This document shows positions 59,114 to 64,000 of a DNA stretch of 64,000 bases, piece by piece. Source of the DNA: Clostridia bacterium (GTDB lineage Bacteria; Bacillota; Clostridia; Monoglobales; Monoglobaceae). Numbering within the stretch: the first letter of the stretch is position 1; every line of letters starts with the position of its first letter. Below the pieces are notes generated by a model. It was given only the letters and a program-made list of their open reading frames with translations. It was not told the DNA's origin and searched no databases. The position numbers and the translations under genes are program-made. The stretch spans positions 1 to 64,000 of the forward strand of contig JAFYXJ010000005.1 of NCBI GenBank assembly GCA_017546205.1. The letters run 5' to 3'.

Positions 59114-59671
59114 ATGAGACTGGCAGAGGGAAGCCGTGTGATTGCTGCGGTAAGAAACGATGCTGATTGGGAAACGGCGCTTAGGTCGCAGGTGTCTACG
59201 ATTTTTGATTTAAGTCCGGAACTGTTTTCGCTGAAACAACGGGTAGATGACGCCCATAAAGCCGGGAAACAGGTGTTTATCCATCTGGATTTGGCAATGG
59301 GTATCGGCAAAGACCGGACGGGCATCCGCTATGCCAAGGAAACCGGTGTGGATGGAATCATCAGCACCCGTGTCAACATCATCAAAACCGCAAGAGAACA
59401 CGGATTGTTTACCGTGCAGCGGGTGTTTGTCGTGGATGCGCAGTCGGTGCAAACCACGGTGGATTCTGTCAAGGCATCCAAGGCGGATATGGTGGAGATT
59501 ATGCCCGGGGTTGTAGGCAAAGCCACAGAAAAATTGAAGCAACGGCTGGAAATTCCCGTGATTGCGGGAGGATTGATTGAGACCGAGGAAGAAGTGCAGA
59601 TGGCACTTAACAGCGGTGCTTCGGCGGTTTCTACCGGAAAAAAGGAATTGTGGCAGATGGGGGGCAGATAA
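59114..59671 (+). CDS. glpP: Glycerol-3-phosphate-responsive antiterminator GlpP
   Basis: RNA-binding antiterminator that, with glycerol 3-phosphate, lets transcription pass a leader terminator. The 185-residue product shows the family pattern: RVIAAVRNDADWETAL, HLDLAMGIGKDRTGIRYAKE (about 62), DGIISTRVNIIKTARE, EIMPGVVGKATEKL and PVIAGGLIETEEEV. The ATG at 59114 is chosen over a longer frame that overlaps the DUF1667 gene. The 18-bp leader terminator at 56022 is its likely target, a feedback loop in its own operon. Confidence 0.94.
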   Translation: MRLAEGSRVIAAVRNDADWETALRSQVSTIFDLSPELFSLKQRVDDAHKAGKQVFIHLDLAMGIGKDRTGIRYAKETGVDGIISTRVNIIKTAREHGLFTVQRVFVVDAQSVQTTVDSVKASKADMVEIMPGVVGKATEKLKQRLEIPVIAGGLIETEEEVQMALNSGASAVSTGKKELWQMGGR

Positions 59672-59674
59672 ACC

Positions 59675-60466
59675 ATGAGTGACTTGAATAAAAAACGGCT
59701 ATTTCTTCTGGATATGGACGGAACTATTTATCTTGATCATGATTTGTTTGACGGTACGCTGGATTTTCTCCGGTATGTGAGAGAGACGGGTGGCAGATAT
59801 CTGTTTTTGACCAACAACTCGTCCAAAAGCGTCAACAAATACATTGAAAAACTGGCAGGCATGGGCATTGCGGCGACGGCAGATGATTTTCTTACCTCCA
59901 CCGATGCAACCGTGATTGATTTGAAAAAGCAGAATTATAAAAAGATTTATGCTTTGGGAACCGCTTCCTTTCAGGAACAGTTATCCGGTGCGGAACTTCC
60001 GGTGACCAATCAGCTTTCTGATGATATTGATTGTCTTTGTATGGGATTTGATACCGAACTGACCTTTCAAAAACTGGAAGATGCCTGCATTTTGCTCAAC
60101 AGAGGGGTGGATTATATTGCTACCAATCCCGATTGGGTTTGCCCCACATGGTACGGGTTTGTGCCGGATTGCGGTTCCATCAGCCAGATTCTGGAGACGG
60201 CAACCAAACGGAAACCCCGCTTTATCGGAAAACCGCAACCGGATATGGTGTACCTTGCCATGGCGAAGACCGGATTTTCCAAAGAGGAGACCGTGATTGT
60301 GGGCGACCGGCTTTATACCGATATTGCCTGCGGTGTCAATGCGGGAATCAGCAGTATTTTTGTGCTCAGCGGGGAAGGAACGCTGGAGGATCTTGAAACC
60401 AGCGACACCAAACCGGAGTTTGTGTATGAGAATATCCGGAAAATTTATGAAGATTTGAGAAAATAA
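59675..60466 (+). CDS. HAD-IIA (NagD/PGP-like) phosphatase
   Basis: Cytoplasmic HAD phosphatase of 263 residues with motif I LLDMDGTIY (about 11), motif II LTNNSSKS (about 45), GFDTELTFQKL, motif III IGKPQPDM (about 185) and motif IV VGDRLYTDI (about 208), in the order of the NagD/phosphoglycolate-phosphatase subfamily with a C2 cap. It starts 3 nt after glpP, so the substrate may be glycerol 3-phosphate or a related triose product (inference from context). The final gene of the operon. Confidence 0.9.
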   Translation: MSDLNKKRLFLLDMDGTIYLDHDLFDGTLDFLRYVRETGGRYLFLTNNSSKSVNKYIEKLAGMGIAATADDFLTSTDATVIDLKKQNYKKIYALGTASFQEQLSGAELPVTNQLSDDIDCLCMGFDTELTFQKLEDACILLNRGVDYIATNPDWVCPTWYGFVPDCGSISQILETATKRKPRFIGKPQPDMVYLAMAKTGFSKEETVIVGDRLYTDIACGVNAGISSIFVLSGEGTLEDLETSDTKPEFVYENIRKIYEDLRK

Positions 60467-60470
60467 CATT

Positions 60471-60508
60471 GGCGGGGGAAATGTAATGTTTTCCTCGCCC
60501 TTTTCTTT
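60471..60508 (+). terminator. Intrinsic terminator of the glycerol-3-phosphate operon
   Basis: GGCGGGGGAAA and TTTTCCTCGCC form an 11-bp stem with one wobble, then CTTTTCTTTT. Confidence 0.75.
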
Positions 60509-60510
60509 TG

Positions 60511-60539
60511 TTGACAAGAGAAGGGAAAGGGTGTACAAT
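60511..60539 (+). promoter_or_regulatory. Promoter of hydE-tcdA
   Basis: TTGACA and TACAAT with a 17-nt spacer, 24 nt upstream of the hydE ATG. Confidence 0.65.
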
Positions 60540-60563
60540 TTCTATGAAAGAAAGAGGATGCCT

Positions 60564-61601
60564 ATGGAATCATTGATTGCAAAACTGAAACAGGAAAAAA
60601 ATCTTACCGATGCCGAATTTAAGGCAATTCTTCAACAGGACTTTCCGGAGTCGCTGTTATTTTCTGTTGCCGATGCGGTGCGGAGAGAGGTCTACGGCGA
60701 TGCAGTGTTTATTCGTGGCTTGATAGAGGTCTCCAATTATTGTAAAAACAATTGTTATTATTGTGGGATTCGCGCAGGAAATTGCAAAGCAGAGCGGTAT
60801 CGGCTGACGGAAGAACAAATTCTGGATTGCTGTGAGACGGGACACGCTTTGGGCTTTCGCACCTTTGTTTTGCAGGGTGGCGAGGACCCCTATTTTGATG
60901 ATGCCTTGATTTGCAAGGTGGTATCGGCGATCCGTGAAAAGTTTCCCGATTCTGCCATTACGCTATCCTTGGGGGAAAAATCCAAAGACAGTTATCGGCG
61001 TTATTTTGAGGCAGGTGCCAATCGGTATCTGCTTCGGCACGAAACTGCCACGGCAGAACATTATCGTCTGTTACACCCGGATGACCTGACATGGGAAAAC
61101 CGGAAACGGTGTCTTTTTGACTTGAAGGATATTGGATATCAGGTAGGTGCCGGATTCATGGTGGGGTCCCCTTATCAGACGGTTCATCACCTGATTGCAG
61201 ATTTGCGGTTTTTACAGGAGCTGATGCCGGATATGATAGGAATCGGCCCTTATTTAACCCATAAAGACACACCTTTTGCCAACCATCCTAATGGCAGTAT
61301 GGAAACAACGCTGCGGTTGATTGCGGTTCTTCGGCTGATGTTTCCTTATGCATTGATTCCGTCTACTACGGCGCTGGGGACTATTCATCCGCAAGGGCGG
61401 GAATTGGGACTGAAAGCAGGTGCCAATGTGGTGATGCCCAATCTTTCTCCCGGAGATGTACGGGCGCTTTATACGCTGTATGAAAACAAGCGGTACAGCG
61501 GTTCGGAGGCGGCAGAAAGTCTGGAGTTATTAAAAAAGCAGGTTGCAAATGCCGGATATCAGGTGGTTTGCGACCGTGGAGATGTCAGGAGGGACGGTTG
61601 A
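60564..61601 (+). CDS. hydE: [FeFe]-hydrogenase maturase HydE (radical SAM)
   Basis: Radical SAM enzyme that helps build the H-cluster of [FeFe] hydrogenase. The 345-residue product has the CxxxCxxC cluster NYCKNNCYYCGIR (about 56-68), LQGGEDPYFDD (about 110) and RYLLRHETATAEHY (about 155), matching HydE rather than BioB or PylB. The ATG at 60564 has AGAGG 6 nt upstream. HydF, HydG and the hydrogenase are not in the window. The stop shares one base with tcdA. Confidence 0.9.
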   Translation: MESLIAKLKQEKNLTDAEFKAILQQDFPESLLFSVADAVRREVYGDAVFIRGLIEVSNYCKNNCYYCGIRAGNCKAERYRLTEEQILDCCETGHALGFRTFVLQGGEDPYFDDALICKVVSAIREKFPDSAITLSLGEKSKDSYRRYFEAGANRYLLRHETATAEHYRLLHPDDLTWENRKRCLFDLKDIGYQVGAGFMVGSPYQTVHHLIADLRFLQELMPDMIGIGPYLTHKDTPFANHPNGSMETTLRLIAVLRLMFPYALIPSTTALGTIHPQGRELGLKAGANVVMPNLSPGDVRALYTLYENKRYSGSEAAESLELLKKQVANAGYQVVCDRGDVRRDG

Positions 61602-62317
61602 TGGAAGTGTGGGACAGAACCCGGCAGATGCTGGGGGATGAAGCAATGGAACGGCTGAACAATGCCCGTGTGGCGGTGTTTGGTATTGGCGGCGTAGGCG
61701 GCGCTTGCGCTGAGGCTCTGGTCCGGGGCGGAATCGGTACTCTTGATTTGATTGATAAAGACGAGGTCAGCATAACCAATCTGAACCGACAGATTTTTGC
61801 CACAATGGATATGGTGGGAAAACCCAAAGTGGAGGCGGCGAAAACACGGCTTCTTGCCATCAATCCGGACTTGACCCTGAATTTGTATCAGACCTTTTAT
61901 CTGCCGGAGACGGCGGATACTTTTGACCTTAGCCAATATGACTATATTGTGGATGCGGTGGATACGGTGACCGCAAAACTGGAACTGGCGGTGCGTGCTC
62001 ATAACGCAGGTGTTCCGCTGATTTCTGCCATGGGAGCGGGAAATAAGCTGGATGCAACCGGATTTTGTGTGGCAGATATTTATGAGACGTCGGTCTGCCC
62101 TTTGGCAAAGGTGATGCGGAGAGAGTTGAAACAACGGGGAATTAAAAACCTAAAAGTGGTGTACTCTAAAGAAGAACCTTTTTCTAAGGGGGCTGTGGAC
62201 GCAGACGGGAAGCGGATCCCTGCCAGCGTTTCCTTTGTTCCTCCGGTGATGGGCATGATTCTGGCGGGGGAAGTGATTACGGAGATTGCGAACTTGCACA
62301 AAAAAGCGATAAAATAA
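61601..62317 (+). CDS. tcdA: tRNA threonylcarbamoyladenosine dehydratase (TcdA/CsdL, ThiF-like)
   Basis: E1-like enzyme that cyclises t6A to ct6A in tRNA. The 238-residue product has the ATP-binding VAVFGIGGVGGACAEALVRGGIG (about 26-48), DEVSITNLNRQIFA (about 57) and the CPLAKVMRRELKQ segment (about 165) with a conserved cysteine. The start overlaps the hydE stop, with AGGAGGGA upstream. Together with TsaE and TsaB at 27.4 kb, two steps of the same tRNA modification are in the window. Confidence 0.9.
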   Translation: MEVWDRTRQMLGDEAMERLNNARVAVFGIGGVGGACAEALVRGGIGTLDLIDKDEVSITNLNRQIFATMDMVGKPKVEAAKTRLLAINPDLTLNLYQTFYLPETADTFDLSQYDYIVDAVDTVTAKLELAVRAHNAGVPLISAMGAGNKLDATGFCVADIYETSVCPLAKVMRRELKQRGIKNLKVVYSKEEPFSKGAVDADGKRIPASVSFVPPVMGMILAGEVITEIANLHKKAIK

Positions 62318-62349
62318 TGTTACAATTTGGATAAATTTTTGGAAAAAGA

Positions 62350-62378
62350 TTGCTTTTGCAAAAAGAATATGATACACT
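62350..62378 (+). promoter_or_regulatory. Candidate promoter of the purine permease operon
   Basis: TTGCTT and TACACT, 17 nt apart, about 70 nt before the GTG start. I see no purine riboswitch in the leader. Confidence 0.45.
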
Positions 62379-62451
62379 ACCCTCAGGATGGTTTGTCCGC
62401 TTAAAATTGGAAAAAAATAATTATATAAATTTTTTCCGGGAGGGAAATAAA

Positions 62452-63816
62452 GTGGAAAAGTTGTTTAAATTAAAAGAAAGAGGAACCAATGTCCGCACCG
62501 AAATCATTGCAGGTATTACTACATTCCTGGCAATGGCGTACATCCTCGCAGTAAACCCGAGTATGTTGGGAATCATTCCTGATGGACCCGGTGCACCGGC
62601 TATTTTTATGGCTACCGCATTGTCCGCAGCAATTGCTACTATTTGTATGGCATTCTTTGCCAACTATCCTGTAGCATTGGCATCCGGTATGGGTCTCAAT
62701 GCATTCTTCACCTACACCGTTTGTCTGACCATGGGATATTCCTACAAAGTAGCGCTTACCACCATCTTAATTGAAGGTATTATCTTTATGCTGCTGTCTT
62801 TGTTTAAGTTCAGAGAAGCGCTGGTTAACACGATTCCTAAGAACTTGAAACTTGGTATCACTGCAGGTATTGGTTTGTTTATTACCATTATCGCATTGAT
62901 TAACGCAGGCGTTGTTGTCAACAATGATTCTACTTTGGTAGGTCTTGGCGATCTGGGTTCTCCTCAGGTTACACTTGCAATTGTCGGCCTTCTCGTGATT
63001 GGTATCTTGCATCACTACAACGTTAAGGGTGATATCCTGCTTGGTATTCTGATCACATGGGTTCTTGGTATCATTGCAGAACTGACCGGGTGGTATGTTC
63101 CCAATCCGGAAGCAGGCGTTTATTCTATCATTCCCAACCTTTCTTGGGAAGCAATCAAGTCAAACTTTGCAGCACCTGCGCTTTTCCAGTTTGACTTTGG
63201 TTACATCAAAACTGATTTTGTTGGATTCTTGATTATTATCTTTACATTCCTTTACACCGATATTTTTGATACCGTAGGTACATTGATCGGTGTTGCACAG
63301 AAGGGTAATCTTCTGGATGAAGATGGTACTTTGCCCAACGCAAGCGGTGCGCTGATGGCTGACGCAGTTGGTACCGTTGTAGGTGCATGTCTGGGTACTT
63401 CTACCGTTACCAGTTATGTAGAATCCAGTGCAGGCGTTTCTGCAGGTGGTAGAACAGGTCTGACCGCGCTGGTAACCGGTATCTTGTTCCTGGTTGCGAT
63501 TCCTTTGGCACCATTCTTCCTTGCAATTCCCAGTTTTGCAACCACGCCGGCAATGCTTTTCGTTGGTTTGCTGATGCTTTCTTCCGTAAAGGAAATGGAA
63601 TTTGACGGTGATATTGCAGATGCAATCGGTGGATTTCTTGCAATTGCTATGATGCCTTTGACTTACTCCATTGCAAATGGTATTATGTTTGGTATTCTGG
63701 CTTGGGTTATCCTGAAACTGACCACCGGTAAAGTAAAAGATATCAGCGGCGTTATGTGGGTATCTGTTGTTCTGTTTGCCGTTTATGTTGCATTAAAGAT
63801 TATGGGCTTGGCATAA
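62452..63816 (+). CDS. NCS2-family purine permease (AzgA/PbuG type)
   Basis: Proton-coupled guanine/hypoxanthine or adenine permease with about 12-14 membrane segments. The 454-residue product has RTEIIAGITTFLAMAYILAVNP (about 13), the signature NAFFTYTVCLTMGYS (about 83), FLYTDIFDTVGTLIGV (about 268) and GTSTVTSYVESSAGVSAGGRTGLTA (about 318), which fits the AzgA branch. It starts at GTG, with GGGAGGGA about 7 nt upstream. Codon use is more biased than in its neighbours (many GGT, GTA and ACC), suggesting good expression. A phosphoribosyltransferase gene follows. Confidence 0.92.
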   Translation: MEKLFKLKERGTNVRTEIIAGITTFLAMAYILAVNPSMLGIIPDGPGAPAIFMATALSAAIATICMAFFANYPVALASGMGLNAFFTYTVCLTMGYSYKVALTTILIEGIIFMLLSLFKFREALVNTIPKNLKLGITAGIGLFITIIALINAGVVVNNDSTLVGLGDLGSPQVTLAIVGLLVIGILHHYNVKGDILLGILITWVLGIIAELTGWYVPNPEAGVYSIIPNLSWEAIKSNFAAPALFQFDFGYIKTDFVGFLIIIFTFLYTDIFDTVGTLIGVAQKGNLLDEDGTLPNASGALMADAVGTVVGACLGTSTVTSYVESSAGVSAGGRTGLTALVTGILFLVAIPLAPFFLAIPSFATTPAMLFVGLLMLSSVKEMEFDGDIADAIGGFLAIAMMPLTYSIANGIMFGILAWVILKLTTGKVKDISGVMWVSVVLFAVYVALKIMGLA

Positions 63817-63843
63817 ATCTGTCTTGACAGAAGGAGTTTTACT

Positions 63844-64000
63844 ATGAAATATACCATGGAAATTGCGGGTCTTTCCCGTGACTTGCCTTTGTGCAAGGTG
63901 AATGACAATCTCTACATCGGTGCGTTTATTATGTTTGGTGATGTGGAGGTTACACGGGCGGCAGCAAAAGAATTGCTTGCCCTTGCACCTGAGTATGATA
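63844..64000 (+). CDS. Phosphoribosyltransferase (adenine-type), 5' part only
   Basis: The first 52 codons are present and the window ends inside the gene. The N-terminus (MKYTMEIAGLSRDLPLCKV, then LYIGAFIMFGDVE) matches a clostridial adenine phosphoribosyltransferase-like family that salvages purine bases with PRPP. GAAGGAG lies 7 nt before the ATG, 27 nt after the permease gene, so import and salvage appear to be cotranscribed. The PRPP-binding motif lies beyond the window. Confidence 0.75.
   Translation, partial: MKYTMEIAGLSRDLPLCKVNDNLYIGAFIMFGDVEVTRAAAKELLALAPEYD

Noticed and set aside
62318-62451. Purine riboswitch before the permease gene
   Set aside because: The hallmark loop sequences and three-way junction of the purine aptamer are not found in the leader.
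1-64000. CRISPR arrays, rRNA operons, complete insertion sequences or prophage genes
   Set aside because: No regularly spaced repeats, rRNA-like stretches, transposases, integrases or phage structural genes were seen on either strand.

Overview
This 64 kb window looks like the chromosome of an anaerobic, spore-forming member of the Bacillota, most likely class Clostridia. The evidence is a Gram-positive PolC replicase, the sporulation phosphatase SpoIIE with a Spo0A-type box upstream, SLH-domain surface proteins, a type III glutamine synthetase, soj/spo0J-type ParAB with parS sites, a Noc-like second ParB, and the [FeFe]-hydrogenase maturase HydE. Promoters are close to the TTGACA/TATAAT consensus, and Shine-Dalgarno sites are strong. 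I see no rRNA, CRISPR array or complete insertion sequence, and one tRNA.

Layout. 1-6.5 kb (minus strand): serS, a small coiled-coil membrane protein, parB-parA with two parS palindromes, tex and rdgB. 6.6-9.2 kb: a secreted protein that is a paralogue of the S-layer protein at 38 kb but lacks SLH domains. 9.3-14.7 kb: ispG-polC. 14.7-23.3 kb: a surface/toxin locus with a secreted partner protein, a 1930-residue RHS protein whose variable tip has a caspase-like His/Cys pattern, a candidate immunity protein, and another secreted protein. 23.4-30.5 kb: mgtE behind an unusual leader ORF, an AraC-sialidase fusion, a dCMP deaminase, tsaE-tsaB-dacF, and a small membrane exporter. 30.5-36.1 kb: pyrH-frr-uppS-cdsA-dxr-rseP, the usual translation, isoprenoid and envelope operon. 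36.1-42.2 kb: a polysaccharide deacetylase, a roughly 1 kb regulatory region holding a candidate type I toxin-antitoxin locus between two copies of one 46-bp promoter, the S-layer gene, and noc. 42.3-50.1 kb: glnN, an SLH lipoprotein, a HAD phosphatase, tRNA-Ser(GGA), spoIIE and a YgjV-family protein. 50.2-53 kb: an accessory island with four copies of an intergenic repeat containing paired Spo0A-like boxes, an inverted-repeat-bounded DUF559 element, a HAD paralogue and phd-doc. 53-64 kb: a CPBP protease, a MATE exporter, a TPP-riboswitch-controlled thiT, a GlpP-type glycerol-3-phosphate operon, hydE-tcdA, and a purine permease followed by a phosphoribosyltransferase cut by the window end.

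The main candidates for something undescribed are: (1) the convergent toxin/antisense locus at 37.2-37.5 kb, with a 24-residue hydrophobic peptide, a sequestered ribosome binding site and a shared terminator; (2) the DUF559 nuclease-like gene enclosed by perfect 25-bp inverted repeats that supply its Shine-Dalgarno site and its last codons, with a solo relative at 41.2 kb; (3) the four repeats with paired TGTCGAA-like boxes; (4) the RHS tip; (5) the leader ORF with an ideal Shine-Dalgarno site before mgtE. All functions are read from sequence patterns and remembered family features. No database search was run.
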